Shown one piece after another: positions 6,466 to 15,476 of a stretch of DNA of 64,000 nucleotides; the stretch's first letter is position 1; the number at the start of each line of letters is the position of its first letter. The notes below the pieces were generated by a model that was not told the origin of the DNA, made no database searches, and saw nothing but the letters and a program-made list of their open reading frames with translations. Location of the stretch: positions 115,428-179,427 of the forward strand of contig CABYCU010000002.1 of the NCBI GenBank assembly GCA_902517565.1, read 5' to 3'. A program made the translations under genes and the position numbers. Origin of the DNA: an uncultured SAR86 cluster bacterium (GTDB taxonomy: Bacteria > Pseudomonadota > Gammaproteobacteria > Magnimaribacterales > Magnimaribacteraceae).

Positions 6466-8736
6466 ATGGAAAAAAATAATACCTTACCTATTTACGCAAT
6501 TATTTTCAGTGTATTCCTATTTTTTTTACAACACTTGAGTCAGCTACCTCCAGAAGCAAAAGGGCTCGAATCACCTCCAGAAGTATTTTCTGCAGAACGT
6601 GCCTATGAGACTTTAAGATATCTTTTAAAAGAAAATAAGCCTCATCCTGTGGGCTCTGATTTAAATAAATTAGTTAAAGAGAGACTTATCGAAGAGTTAG
6701 ATAAGCTAGAAATAAAGCATAAAGTTCAAAAAACATGGGCATGCGCTTCCAGATACGCTGCATGCGCTGAAGTTGAAAACTTAATAGGCATCATTCCTGG
6801 TAAAACTAATGCTCCTTATCTCGCTCTAATGGCTCACTATGACTCAGTGCCAATGGCACCCGGAGCGGGTGATGATGGAGCCGGTGTGGTTGCAATTCTT
6901 GAAGCAGCAAGAGTTTTAAAGCTTGAAGCACCTTATGATTATCCAATAATGCTACTTTTAACAGATGCTGAGGAGAATGGCTTAATAGGTGCAGAAGCTT
7001 TCTTCGGTCAGCATCCGTTAGCTAAAGAAGTGGGTGTGGTGCTAAATATAGAAGGAAGTGGAACTGCGGGAGGAAGCATGGTATTTCGGACTTCTGAAAA
7101 TAACGAACTTCTTATAAAAAGCTTATCGCATGAACATGATCATGCATATGGCTTTTCTTTAGCAAATGAAATCTTCAAAAGAATGCCTAATGATACAGAT
7201 TTTAGTGTGGCCATGAGAGCTAATATTCCAGGGATGGACTTTGCTTTTGTCGGTGAAAGAAATCATTACCATACTCCAAATGATAGTTTAGAGAATTTAG
7301 ATATAAGAACTATTCAGCACCATGGAGAAAATATATTAAGTGCTTCTCGAGATCTTCTTTCAAAGGACTGGAATAGCATGGGTGACAAATATGTTTATTT
7401 AGGCGGGACGTATGGACTTTGGTCTCAATGGAAATCAAGTAATAGTTTAATTGCCTTAATACTCTCAACTTTAGTTTTTATTGCAGCATTTATTCGCTCC
7501 AAAATAAAATTAAGTAGACTAACTCTGGGATTTGTTCTTTCACCTATTACATTATTTACAACTATTTTTTCTGGTCTCTTAAGCTTCTACCTTTTATCTA
7601 TCTTTTCAGGAAATGTAATAAGCTGGCCCGGTATAGATTGGCCCTATCGACTGCTTCTTATTGGATCAACATCTCTAGGACTATTAGTAGGCTGTGCTCT
7701 TAGTAGAAAATTTCTACAAGAATTAGAGATGATTTATGGAGCCTGGTTTTTTTGGATATTACTAACTTTAGTTATGACTCTATTTTTACCCGATGCTGCC
7801 AACTTATTTATATTGCCTTTAGTTTTCGGAAGTTTAATTTTACTAATTTCCAATTATGTAAAAGAGCAATACAAATTAACTTTCTTACTTTTAACTTTAG
7901 TTGTAGCTTTACCAAGCACATTAGGTCTAATATTTTCTTTGGAACAAAGTCAGGGTTATAAGCTTGTCTTGGCAGTTTTACCCTTTGCGGGACTGTATGC
8001 AATATTGATTTCACCATTCTTGTTTTCAATAAATATAAAACCTACCCTTTCAATTGTTGGCTTGATAACTTTATTCTCTCTTACTTCTGGAAGTACACTA
8101 AATCTTTATACAGAAATGAGGCCACAACACGTAAATATTCATTTTTATGAGAATTTGGATGACAAAGACTCTTTTATCCACTTATCAGGAAATTATAAAA
8201 ATATGGCAGCCTCTGATCCCGAACCTCTTATTGAACCTTTGACTTCTTACGTCGAAATGACAAATAGTAAGGCCATTGCTTCTTATGCTTCTGATTATCA
8301 ATTTAGATATTGGGCAGATAGTATTTCTAGTGAATGGATAGAGCCTTCGATTGTAGTTAAAGAAAAAATTAAAGACTCTCACTCAATTGCAGTGCGGTTA
8401 AAAAGCAATAGAAATGCAAGCAGGATCGCACTTTTACTTCCTGAAGCATCAAAATTAAAGTCTTTTAATATTGGATCTCAAACTATAAGCGTATCACCTT
8501 CAACTAGGGGTGCTTACAAAGGTTACTACTTAATTTATCTTAATGGAATGTATGATAAGAAAGTAGATTTGATACTAAATTTTGAAGATTATACAAACGA
8601 GATTGAAGGTTACCTTTTGGATATCAGCACAAAATTGCCTGGACATCTAAATGAATTATATAAAGCACGCTCTGGAATATTTTCTCCTGTACACAGAGGA
8701 GATCAGGCAATCCTAGTCAAGGCTATAAAGATCTAG
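6466..8736 (+). CDS. M28-family membrane aminopeptidase (ERMP1/FXNA-like layout)
   Basis: A 756-residue protein in three parts. An N-terminal anchor (residues 9-25) is followed by an M28 zinc peptidase domain to about residue 310. The zinc ligands are His/Asp in LMAHYDSVP, Asp in GAGDDGAG, Glu-Glu in TDAEENG and His in NHYHTPND. About eight membrane helices follow (residues 325-570), then a C-terminal soluble region of some 180 residues. The order peptidase, multi-span region, C-terminal domain resembles eukaryotic ER metallopeptidase 1. It should trim peptides at the periplasmic face of the inner membrane, fitting the peptide import genes further on. It ends six bases from the convergent tRNA-Ala. 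Confidence 0.88.
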   Translation: MEKNNTLPIYAIIFSVFLFFLQHLSQLPPEAKGLESPPEVFSAERAYETLRYLLKENKPHPVGSDLNKLVKERLIEELDKLEIKHKVQKTWACASRYAACAEVENLIGIIPGKTNAPYLALMAHYDSVPMAPGAGDDGAGVVAILEAARVLKLEAPYDYPIMLLLTDAEENGLIGAEAFFGQHPLAKEVGVVLNIEGSGTAGGSMVFRTSENNELLIKSLSHEHDHAYGFSLANEIFKRMPNDTDFSVAMRANIPGMDFAFVGERNHYHTPNDSLENLDIRTIQHHGENILSASRDLLSKDWNSMGDKYVYLGGTYGLWSQWKSSNSLIALILSTLVFIAAFIRSKIKLSRLTLGFVLSPITLFTTIFSGLLSFYLLSIFSGNVISWPGIDWPYRLLLIGSTSLGLLVGCALSRKFLQELEMIYGAWFFWILLTLVMTLFLPDAANLFILPLVFGSLILLISNYVKEQYKLTFLLLTLVVALPSTLGLIFSLEQSQGYKLVLAVLPFAGLYAILISPFLFSINIKPTLSIVGLITLFSLTSGSTLNLYTEMRPQHVNIHFYENLDDKDSFIHLSGNYKNMAASDPEPLIEPLTSYVEMTNSKAIASYASDYQFRYWADSISSEWIEPSIVVKEKIKDSHSIAVRLKSNRNASRIALLLPEASKLKSFNIGSQTISVSPSTRGAYKGYYLIYLNGMYDKKVDLILNFEDYTNEIEGYLLDISTKLPGHLNELYKARSGIFSPVHRGDQAILVKAIKI

Positions 8737-8742
8737 AATTAA

Positions 8743-8818
8743 TGGTGGAGCTAGGCGGGATCGAACCGCCGACCTCAACACTGCCAGTGTTGCGCTCTCC
8801 CAGCTGAGCTATAGCCCC
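8743..8818 (-). tRNA. tRNA-Ala(GGC)
   Basis: The reverse strand folds as a 76-nt tRNA: acceptor GGGGCTA/TAGCTCC, D-arm AGCTCAGCTGGGAGAGC, anticodon stem CAACA/TGTTG around loop CTGGCAG (anticodon GGC), T-arm GGCGGTTCGATCCCGCC and an encoded CCA. It is a single tRNA with its own promoter. Confidence 0.97.
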
Positions 8819-8835
8819 GTATCGATGATTGAACT

Positions 8836-8841
8836 ATTATA
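8836..8841 (-). promoter_or_regulatory. -10 element of tRNA-Ala
   Basis: A perfect TATAAT on the minus strand lies 17 bases upstream of the mature tRNA 5' end, giving a leader of about ten bases. The -35 is weak (CTTTCT at 17-base spacing). Confidence 0.5.
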
Positions 8842-8899
8842 CTTACCAATACTTAATCAGAAAGGTTTAAAAAACAACAAAAGCATATAAAAATTCAAG

Positions 8900-9856
8900 T
8901 TGAATACTCAATTGATAAAAGCACCACTATGTGAAACAGATAAACTTTCTTGTTCTGGAGGAGAGGCTTATTTTTTTCCAATCAATGAGAAAGATTATGT
9001 AAGAGTAGCTTTCTGGAATTTGGAAAGCACTAAAGGAACCATCATCCTGCAATCCGGTAGAACAGAATTTATAGAAAAATACTATGAAGTGGTTTCTGAA
9101 TTTATTCAGAGAGGTTATGCAGTTGCTATGATGGACTGGAGAGGCCAAGGTCTTTCTTCTAGAATTTCAGCTAATAAAAGAATCGGTCACATAGATAAAT
9201 TTGGTACTTATGATAATGATTTAGTCAAAGTCATGAATGAGTATTTCATTTTAAAATGTCCCAAGCCCTACATAGGATTTGGGCATTCAATGGGGGGATG
9301 TCTTCTAACATCATATTTCATTTCATCTAATAATTTGCTGGATAAATGTATTCTTTGTGCTCCTATGCTTTCCATAAGAGCCAATGCCCTTTCGAGAAGG
9401 ATTGTAAGAACCTTAGGTTTGCTAGAAATTTTTGGCTTAGGTACCTTTTCAATGAGAAAGCCGACTTGGGATCATATAAATGATGTTTGGTTTGAAGAAC
9501 CTTTTGAAGAGAATGCGCTAACTACTGATGTAAATAGATTCAACAGAACCTATGAATTACTTTCAAATTTTCCCGAATTAGGCATTAGAGGTATGACAGT
9601 TGGTTGGTTAAAACATGCACTTAAGAGAACTGATGAATTTAAAAGCTTAGATTGGGGTGTTGCAATAAAAAAACCTCTACTATTACTGGATGCAACGAAT
9701 GATAAATTAGTAAACAGTAAATCTAATGTAGATCTTTTAGGTCAATCTGAAATGGTCACAATTGCCTCGTTCGATGCTGAACATGAAATAATGATGGAAA
9801 ATAATGAGATACGCAGTCAAGCCTGGGAGGCTATAGATCTTTTTCTTGATCGTTAA
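8900..9856 (+). CDS. Alpha/beta hydrolase, lysophospholipase-like, TTG start
   Basis: A 318-residue soluble alpha/beta hydrolase of the lysophospholipase L2/monoacylglycerol lipase group. The DWRGQGLSSR segment is near residues 78-87, the nucleophile serine is in GFGHSMGG near residue 130, an acid is in LLDATNDKLV and the base histidine is in DAEHEIMME. No signal peptide is seen. TTG at 8900 is the only reasonable start, since the next methionine falls past conserved strands. It probably releases fatty acids from membrane or dietary lipids, with the real substrate unknown. The last 26 bases overlap the convergent gltX. Confidence 0.85.
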   Translation: MNTQLIKAPLCETDKLSCSGGEAYFFPINEKDYVRVAFWNLESTKGTIILQSGRTEFIEKYYEVVSEFIQRGYAVAMMDWRGQGLSSRISANKRIGHIDKFGTYDNDLVKVMNEYFILKCPKPYIGFGHSMGGCLLTSYFISSNNLLDKCILCAPMLSIRANALSRRIVRTLGLLEIFGLGTFSMRKPTWDHINDVWFEEPFEENALTTDVNRFNRTYELLSNFPELGIRGMTVGWLKHALKRTDEFKSLDWGVAIKKPLLLLDATNDKLVNSKSNVDLLGQSEMVTIASFDAEHEIMMENNEIRSQAWEAIDLFLDR

Positions 9857-11168
9857 GAAACAGTAAAAAACTATCTAATCTTTTAATTGTCTCCTCTCTT
9901 CCAAGTATCTCACAAACTAAATCTATTGAAGGTGAATTTGTAGAAGCTGTTAAGGCCAGCCTCAGAGGAAGACCGATTTTTCCGAAACCCACTTCAAGAT
10001 CCGAAGCAATCCTATCGATCACTTCTTTTATTGCAGATTGATTCCAACTATCCTTATCTACTAAAGAGCTTTTTAGTTTATTCAAATAACCGCTAGTTGC
10101 GTCTGAGCAATGTTTTTTTATTAACTTCTGATCATAAATTTCAGGTTCATTAAAAAAATAATCTGTTTGAGTAGAAAAATCATTCAAAGTTTCACATCTA
10201 TCCCTTACGGCATTAATGACCATCTTTGAGTATTCACTTTTATCAATATGGTTAAGATTAATCTTTTGGATCAACTCTTCAGTATTCATTTGATCTAAAT
10301 AGTGCTTGTTAAACCAAAGTAATTTATCCATAGAGAAAGTGGCTGGAGACTTATTCATTACTCCATCTTGAAAGCTTGCAGTCATTTCTTTGTCAGAAAA
10401 TATTTCCGTATCGCCTTTAGCCCACCCGAGTCTCAATAAATAATTTTTCAATGCTTCCGGTAAAATGCCTAACGCTTCATACTCTTGCACCCCCAGAGCA
10501 CCATGCCTTTTGGATAATCTTTTTCCGTCTTCTCCTAAAATCATCGGGACATGACCATATTGAGGGATTATTTGATTAAGAGCTTTAAATACATTGATCT
10601 GTTTGAACGTATTATTAATATGATCATCCCCTCGTATAACGTGAGAAATCTCAGAATCAATATCATCAACAACCACACAAAAATTATATGTAGCTGAACC
10701 ATCACTTCTTTCGATTATAAAATCATCAAGTTGATCATTGGAAACTTCAATTTTACCCTTCACTAAATCTTCGAAAGCTGTCGAGCCAGTTTCGGGCATT
10801 TTGAAGCGAATAACTGTATCTTCATCTTTTGAGAGTTTTAGGTCTCTATACTCTTTATCCTTTTCAGGATCTTCTCCCTTACACACGTAGGCTGTATTAT
10901 TGGCAAGAAGAGACTCTACTACCTCTCTATATCTCGTGGCATTATTAGATTGATAAACGATTTCGGCATCAAATTCAACGCCAAGCCATTTAAAGCTATT
11001 AATGATCTCTTGTGTATATTCTGCCTTGGACCTCTCTTTATCGGTATCTTCAATTCGCAGCAAACAGTCCCCTTTTAAAGATTTAGCAAATAACCAAGCA
11101 AACAGAGCTGTCCTTGCTCCACCAATGTGTAGATAGCCGGTAGGACTTGGTGCAAATCTTGTTTTCAT
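9831..11168 (-). CDS. gltX: Glutamyl-tRNA synthetase
   Basis: A 445-residue class I aminoacyl-tRNA synthetase that charges tRNA-Glu. The HIGH-type motif is in PSPTGYLHIGGARTALFAW at residues 7-25 and the KMSKS equivalent is KRLSKRHGA near 215-223. The C-terminal alpha-helical anticodon-binding region runs from about 300 to the end. It is slightly shorter than E. coli GltX (471). It is the third gene of the rnhA-dnaQ-gltX set on the minus strand, starting four bases after the dnaQ stop. No zinc-binding cysteine cluster is apparent in the insert. It overlaps the 3' end of the convergent hydrolase. Confidence 0.95.
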   Translation of the reverse strand: MKTRFAPSPTGYLHIGGARTALFAWLFAKSLKGDCLLRIEDTDKERSKAEYTQEIINSFKWLGVEFDAEIVYQSNNATRYREVVESLLANNTAYVCKGEDPEKDKEYRDLKLSKDEDTVIRFKMPETGSTAFEDLVKGKIEVSNDQLDDFIIERSDGSATYNFCVVVDDIDSEISHVIRGDDHINNTFKQINVFKALNQIIPQYGHVPMILGEDGKRLSKRHGALGVQEYEALGILPEALKNYLLRLGWAKGDTEIFSDKEMTASFQDGVMNKSPATFSMDKLLWFNKHYLDQMNTEELIQKINLNHIDKSEYSKMVINAVRDRCETLNDFSTQTDYFFNEPEIYDQKLIKKHCSDATSGYLNKLKSSLVDKDSWNQSAIKEVIDRIASDLEVGFGKIGLPLRLALTASTNSPSIDLVCEILGREETIKRLDSFLLFLNDQEKDL

Positions 11169-11172
11169 CTAG

Positions 11173-11889
11173 TTAAGATTCTTTCAAAAGCCAAACTGGT
11201 GTAACACCAGTCTCGTCTTCCATTCGTTGAAGGTATTCCAAATGAGATTGATCCTCTTCTTCAGAAACACTTGCAATAGTGAGATTTAAATTTATATTTT
11301 CGGAAGAAGTGCTTTGAGTAATTTGATCTCCATTGTCTTTGCTATTTGTAAAGTCTAAGTTACTTTGCCCCCCAGTCATGGCTAGATAAACATCCCCTAG
11401 AATTTTTGAATCCAATAAAGCGCCATGGAGTTCTCTATCATAACCACCTACTTCGTATCTATTTACAAGAGCATCAAGACTATTTCTTTGACCAGGATGC
11501 TTCTCACGGGCTATTTGTAAAGTATCTATTATGACAGAAACGTGTTTATCAACAGGATCAAATTTTTTTGAAAGCAACTTAATCTCATGATTTAAAAACC
11601 CTATATCAAATTCAGCATTATGGATAAGTAACTCTGCGTCTTTTACGAATTCGATAAAGTCATTATAAATTTCTGCAAATTTTGGTTTATCCGATAGAAA
11701 TTCAGTAGTTAGACCATGCACTTCTAATGCTCCAGGATCGCTATCTCTTTCAGGGTTTACATAGACATGAAATTCGTTCCCGGTATATTTTCTATTTATA
11801 ATTTCAACACATCCTATTTCTATAATTCTGTGTCCAGACTTACGATCAAGTCCTGTTGTTTCAGTATCAAGGATAATCTGTCTAATCAT
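11173..11889 (-). CDS. dnaQ: DNA polymerase III epsilon subunit (proofreading exonuclease)
   Basis: A 238-residue DnaQ. The exonuclease motifs are in order: ExoI DTETTGL at residues 8-14, ExoII HNAEFDIGFLNHEI near 90-103 and ExoIII HGALLDSKILGDVYL near 155-169, giving the DEDDh residues. A variable linker leads to a C-terminal peptide (TGVTPVWLLKES) that may bind the alpha subunit. It removes misincorporated bases during replication. Its start ATG shares its first base with the end of rnhA, so translation is coupled. In E. coli rnhA and dnaQ are adjacent but divergent; here they are in the same direction. Confidence 0.95.
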   Translation of the reverse strand: MIRQIILDTETTGLDRKSGHRIIEIGCVEIINRKYTGNEFHVYVNPERDSDPGALEVHGLTTEFLSDKPKFAEIYNDFIEFVKDAELLIHNAEFDIGFLNHEIKLLSKKFDPVDKHVSVIIDTLQIAREKHPGQRNSLDALVNRYEVGGYDRELHGALLDSKILGDVYLAMTGGQSNLDFTNSKDNGDQITQSTSSENINLNLTIASVSEEEDQSHLEYLQRMEDETGVTPVWLLKES

Positions 11890-12323
11890 TAAAGTTCGTC
11901 AATTCCTTTATTAGCAAGCATGTCAGCCATCTCATTTTCTCTATGTCCGCTGTGACCTTTTACCCAATTCCACGCAACATTATGAAAATTATTAAGCTCA
12001 TCAAGTCTTACCCAAAGATCTTTGTTTTTTACAGGTTTTTTGGAGGCTGTTTTCCAGCCATTCTTCTTCCATCCATCAATCCAGTTTTCTATTCCATCCT
12101 TTACGTAATTAGAATCGGTAGTTAAATGAATATCAGTACTTTCCTTAAAGTATTCTAAAGCTTTAATTGCAGCTGTCATTTCCATCTTATTATTTGTCGT
12201 ATCTCTTTCTCCTCCCCAAAGAGAGAATTCTTGTTCTTTATCAATAATTAAAGCACCCCAACCACCCGGTCCTGGATTGCCTCTACAAGCTCCATCGGTA
12301 AAAATTATAATGGATTCGGTCAT
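11889..12323 (-). CDS. rnhA: Ribonuclease HI
   Basis: A 144-residue RNase HI that removes RNA from RNA-DNA hybrids. The acidic residues are visible: Asp in [16 protein letters not shown], Glu in [11 protein letters not shown], Asp in [12 protein letters not shown] and Asp in NEMADMLA, with the flexible His in [11 protein letters not shown]. The basic handle ([20 protein letters not shown]) is complete. It heads the rnhA-dnaQ-gltX unit. A TACAAT -10 lies exactly six bases before the ATG, predicting a leaderless message. The 59-base gap to divergent gloB holds both promoters. Confidence 0.96.
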   Translation of the reverse strand: MTESIIIFTDGACRGNPGPGGWGALIIDKEQEFSLWGGERDTTNNKMEMTAAIKALEYFKESTDIHLTTDSNYVKDGIENWIDGWKKNGWKTASKKPVKNKDLWVRLDELNNFHNVAWNWVKGHSGHRENEMADMLANKGIDEL

Positions 12324-12329
12324 ACAGAA

Positions 12330-12335
12330 ATTGTA
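12330..12335 (-). promoter_or_regulatory. -10 element TACAAT of rnhA (leaderless placement)
   Basis: TACAAT on the minus strand is separated by six bases (TTCTGT) from the rnhA ATG. No Shine-Dalgarno can fit, and the -35 is weak. Confidence 0.58.
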
Positions 12336-12370
12336 TTACACTTGGACTAACTATTCTCACTTTCTAAGTG

Positions 12371-12376
12371 TAAAAT
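12371..12376 (+). promoter_or_regulatory. -10 element TAAAAT of gloB (leaderless placement)
   Basis: TAAAAT lies six bases (TCACCT) before the gloB ATG at 12383, the same geometry as the divergent rnhA promoter on the other side of this gap. Confidence 0.55.
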
Positions 12377-12382
12377 TCACCT

Positions 12383-13150
12383 ATGTTTGAAATTATTCCG
12401 GTGCGTGCTTTCTCAGATAATTACATCTGGACTCTAATAAAAGATGACGAAGTGACTGTAGTAGATCCAGGTGATTCTGGACCTGTAAAAGAATTTTTGA
12501 AGGATAAAGCATTAAACTTAAAAAATATTCTTATTACACACCATCACTTTGATCATACGGGTGGTATAGAAGATCTTTCTAGAAATTTTAACTGCACTGT
12601 TTATGGCCCTAAAGGTGATCACATAAATGGAATTGATAAGACTTTAGTTGAAGGTGACCGGTTTGAAATCTCAAATGTTACTTTCAATGTTCTTGCTACT
12701 CCTGGTCATACTTTGGATCATTTATCTTTTTTTACTAATAATAGTCAACCTCTACTTTTTTCAGGAGATACACTTTTTTTTGGTGGATGCGGAAGATTGT
12801 TTGAAGGGACACCAGAACAGATGTTTCAATCTTTATCAAAACTTTCTATGCTTTCAAAAGAAACACAGGTATTTTGCGGTCATGAATATACTGAATCTAA
12901 TTTAAATTTTGCAGCCGAAGTAGAGCCTCTAAATCAAGAACTTAACAACCAATTGAATGAAGTAAGAAATTTAAGGAAAGAAGATCAAATTACCCTACCT
13001 TCATCTATAGCAATGGAGCTTAGCGTCAATCCATTTATGAGGTGTGAAGAAAATGATGTAATCATGGCGGCACAAGAATATTCTAAAAGAGAAGTTAGCC
13101 AACCTGATGAAGTTTTAGAAGTGATTCGTAACTGGAAAGACAACTTTTAA
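12383..13150 (+). CDS. gloB: Hydroxyacylglutathione hydrolase (glyoxalase II)
   Basis: A 255-residue metallo-beta-lactamase-fold enzyme that hydrolyses S-lactoylglutathione in methylglyoxal detoxification. The binuclear metal motif THHHFDHTGG is near residues 52-61, with further ligands in PGHTLDH, FSGDTLFFGGCGR and VFCGHEYTESN. The C-terminal GloB domain with the glutathione-contacting basic residues covers residues 165-255. mltD follows one base after its stop, matching the gloB-mltD neighbourhood of E. coli and implying co-transcription. Confidence 0.95.
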   Translation: MFEIIPVRAFSDNYIWTLIKDDEVTVVDPGDSGPVKEFLKDKALNLKNILITHHHFDHTGGIEDLSRNFNCTVYGPKGDHINGIDKTLVEGDRFEISNVTFNVLATPGHTLDHLSFFTNNSQPLLFSGDTLFFGGCGRLFEGTPEQMFQSLSKLSMLSKETQVFCGHEYTESNLNFAAEVEPLNQELNNQLNEVRNLRKEDQITLPSSIAMELSVNPFMRCEENDVIMAAQEYSKREVSQPDEVLEVIRNWKDNF

Positions 13151-13151
13151 A

Positions 13152-14630
13152 ATGTATAAAATATATATCTTTATATTCTTATTCCTCTTCAATGGCTGTT
13201 CGGCAATAACCAGCAAAGAGATTCTGAGTATTGATTCTCAGTCCATAACCGCAGAAGAACCTGAAGAAATTGAATCTAACTTTGTAGAGGTTCCTTTCGA
13301 TATATGGGAAAGAATTAGAGTGGAATTAACATTAACTATCCCTGAAGATCAAATAGCAGCAACTTCCTTATACAGGGAGAGGTTATATAAAAATCAATCA
13401 GCTGTTAATAGGATTAGTAAATCAGGACAAAGATATCTTCACCATACACTCTCAAGGGCTGAGGCTTTGGGGTTACCAGTAGAACTAGCACTATTACCTT
13501 TTGTGGAAAGTGAGTTCGATCCTTATGCAAAATCAGTAGATGGGGCAACTGGTATATGGCAGTTTATGCCAGCTACTGGAAAAGAATGGGGACTAAAAAC
13601 TAACTGGTGGTATGACGGAAAAAAAGATGTTTTAGCATCGACAGAAGCAGCACTACAATTTTTAACTTATTTGAATAAAAAATTTGATGGAGATTGGCTT
13701 TTAGCCATGGCAGCTTATAACACAGGTCCTACAAGAGTTAATCGAGCTATTAGGAAAAATAAAAGACAAGATAAACCTACTAGATTCTGGGATCTTGATT
13801 TACCAAAAGAAACAACAGCTTATGTACCTAAATTATTGGTTTTGTGCGAATTAATAAAAGATCCAAATTCTTTTGGTGTTAATTTACCTTCAATAGCTAA
13901 TAGACCATATTTCCAAAGAGTTAAAATACCCGGACAATTAGATCTAATGCAAGCTGCAGATCTTGCAGGATTAAAACCTGAAACAATATATGAACTCAAT
14001 CCAGGTTTTAATCAATGGGCAACTGACCCAAGCGGTCCTCATTATCTTCTACTACCTATAGGAGTATCTGATCGATTTATAACTCAATTAGAATCACTTG
14101 ACCAAAAGGACTTGGTTAGATGGGATAGATATAAAATAAGACGTGGAGACAATCTATATAGAATCGCTTCGAGATATAAAATTGAAGTAGCTGTTCTCAA
14201 AGAAATTAATGGTATGGATTCCGACCTCATTATTGCAGGTAAAGAGATTATGGTGCCAAGAGGTGCGGCCTGGGCAAATAATCAAGAACCTAGAGAAAGG
14301 GTCTACAAAGTTCTTAAAGGAGACACTTTGTGGAATATATCTAAAAAATTCAAAGTATCAATTGAAGACGTAGTACTCTGGAATGAACTGAATATAGCAA
14401 CACCTCTACAAATTGATCAAGAAGTTAAGATTTTTTCCCGATATGAAAGGATACGACAAGATGTTCCTTCAAGAGAATTACGAACTATGCTCTATCCAGT
14501 TAAATCAGGCGACACAATAAGCAGGATAGCCTCTAAATTTGATATAAGTTCAGCTCAAATTCAAGAGTGGAATGAAATAGAAGATGTTTCTAAAATCTTC
14601 CCCGGACAAGTCCTTAAACTATTTCTTTAA
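13152..14630 (+). CDS. mltD: Membrane-bound lytic murein transglycosylase D
   Basis: A 492-residue lipoprotein: the signal peptide ends at a lipobox FLFNGC, so Cys16 should be acylated. The SLT domain (about 95-210) has the catalytic Glu in LPFVESEFDPYA and the GIWQFMPATG and AMAAYNTG motifs. Three LysM repeats follow, beginning YKIRRGDNLYRIA, YKVLKGDTLWNIS and YPVKSGDTISRIA. It cleaves peptidoglycan glycan strands from the outer membrane side. It is the second gene of the gloB-mltD pair. Its stop interlocks with that of oppC in a TTAA. Confidence 0.95.
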   Translation: MYKIYIFIFLFLFNGCSAITSKEILSIDSQSITAEEPEEIESNFVEVPFDIWERIRVELTLTIPEDQIAATSLYRERLYKNQSAVNRISKSGQRYLHHTLSRAEALGLPVELALLPFVESEFDPYAKSVDGATGIWQFMPATGKEWGLKTNWWYDGKKDVLASTEAALQFLTYLNKKFDGDWLLAMAAYNTGPTRVNRAIRKNKRQDKPTRFWDLDLPKETTAYVPKLLVLCELIKDPNSFGVNLPSIANRPYFQRVKIPGQLDLMQAADLAGLKPETIYELNPGFNQWATDPSGPHYLLLPIGVSDRFITQLESLDQKDLVRWDRYKIRRGDNLYRIASRYKIEVAVLKEINGMDSDLIIAGKEIMVPRGAAWANNQEPRERVYKVLKGDTLWNISKKFKVSIEDVVLWNELNIATPLQIDQEVKIFSRYERIRQDVPSRELRTMLYPVKSGDTISRIASKFDISSAQIQEWNEIEDVSKIFPGQVLKLFL

Positions 14631-15475
14631 GAGTCAGAAGTTCTAGGATCTAACGCATCTCTTAAGCCGTCCCCTATAAAATTAAGAGAAAAGAGTGTTA
14701 GAGAAAACGCTAAAGAAGGGAAAATTAATAGCCACCAGTACTCTTCCATAGAAACAGCACCATCTCTTATCAACAGTCCCCAAGAACTTAGGGGAGCTTG
14801 GACGCCCAAACCTAAGAAACTTAAAAACGCTTCAAGCAACATGATCTGCGGAACTGTCAAAGTAGCGTAAACAATGACTGGTCCTATTGTATTAGGAATA
14901 AGATGTTTATAAATAATACCTAGTTTACTGACACCCATAGCCTCAGCAGCAAGAATGAATTCCTGTTTGCTTAATGACATAACCTGGCTCCTGACGATCC
15001 TTGCCATCGTGAGCCATTCAACCGCTCCTATAGCCATGAATAATAGAATTAAATTTCTACCAAATATCACCATCAAGAGTATGACAAATATAATGAAAGG
15101 GATTCCGTAAAGAATATCTACGATTCTCATCATTATTGTATCTGTTTTTCCTCCGGAAAAGCCAGCAACTGTTCCCCAAGTTACCCCAATGGTAAGAGCA
15201 ACTATAGTTGCAAGGAAACCTACCATAAGAGACACCCTACTTCCGTACATCATTCGGGTAAGAAGATCTCTTCCTAGTGTGTCTGTCCCTAGCCAGTGAT
15301 CGAAAGAAGGTGGAGAAGGTCCTAATTCTAGGTTTTGATAGGCGTAATCATAAGGGGCTATTAAAGGAGTAATTAAGGCTAGGAAGATAATGAAAAGAAT
15401 ATATAAAGAGCCAACAAAGGAAAGTTTATTTGATACGAGTCTATCAAGTGCATCCTTCCAGGAATTATTATTCAT
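14627..15475 (-). CDS. oppC: Peptide ABC transporter permease (OppC/DppC type)
   Basis: A 282-residue inner-membrane permease with the short N-terminal OppC region (DALDRLVSNKLSFVGSLYI) and about six helices. The family segment LIAPYDYAYQNLELGPSPPS...WLGTDTLGRDLLTRMMYGSR is present. The EAA coupling loop reads EAMGVSKLGIIYKHLIPN. With OppB it forms the channel for oligopeptides delivered by OppA. It is the last gene of the operon and starts one base after oppB. No OppD or OppF ATPase gene follows here, so the ATPase must come from elsewhere. Confidence 0.92.
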   Translation of the reverse strand: MNNNSWKDALDRLVSNKLSFVGSLYILFIIFLALITPLIAPYDYAYQNLELGPSPPSFDHWLGTDTLGRDLLTRMMYGSRVSLMVGFLATIVALTIGVTWGTVAGFSGGKTDTIMMRIVDILYGIPFIIFVILLMVIFGRNLILLFMAIGAVEWLTMARIVRSQVMSLSKQEFILAAEAMGVSKLGIIYKHLIPNTIGPVIVYATLTVPQIMLLEAFLSFLGLGVQAPLSSWGLLIRDGAVSMEEYWWLLIFPSLAFSLTLFSLNFIGDGLRDALDPRTSDS

Positions 15476-15476
15476 A

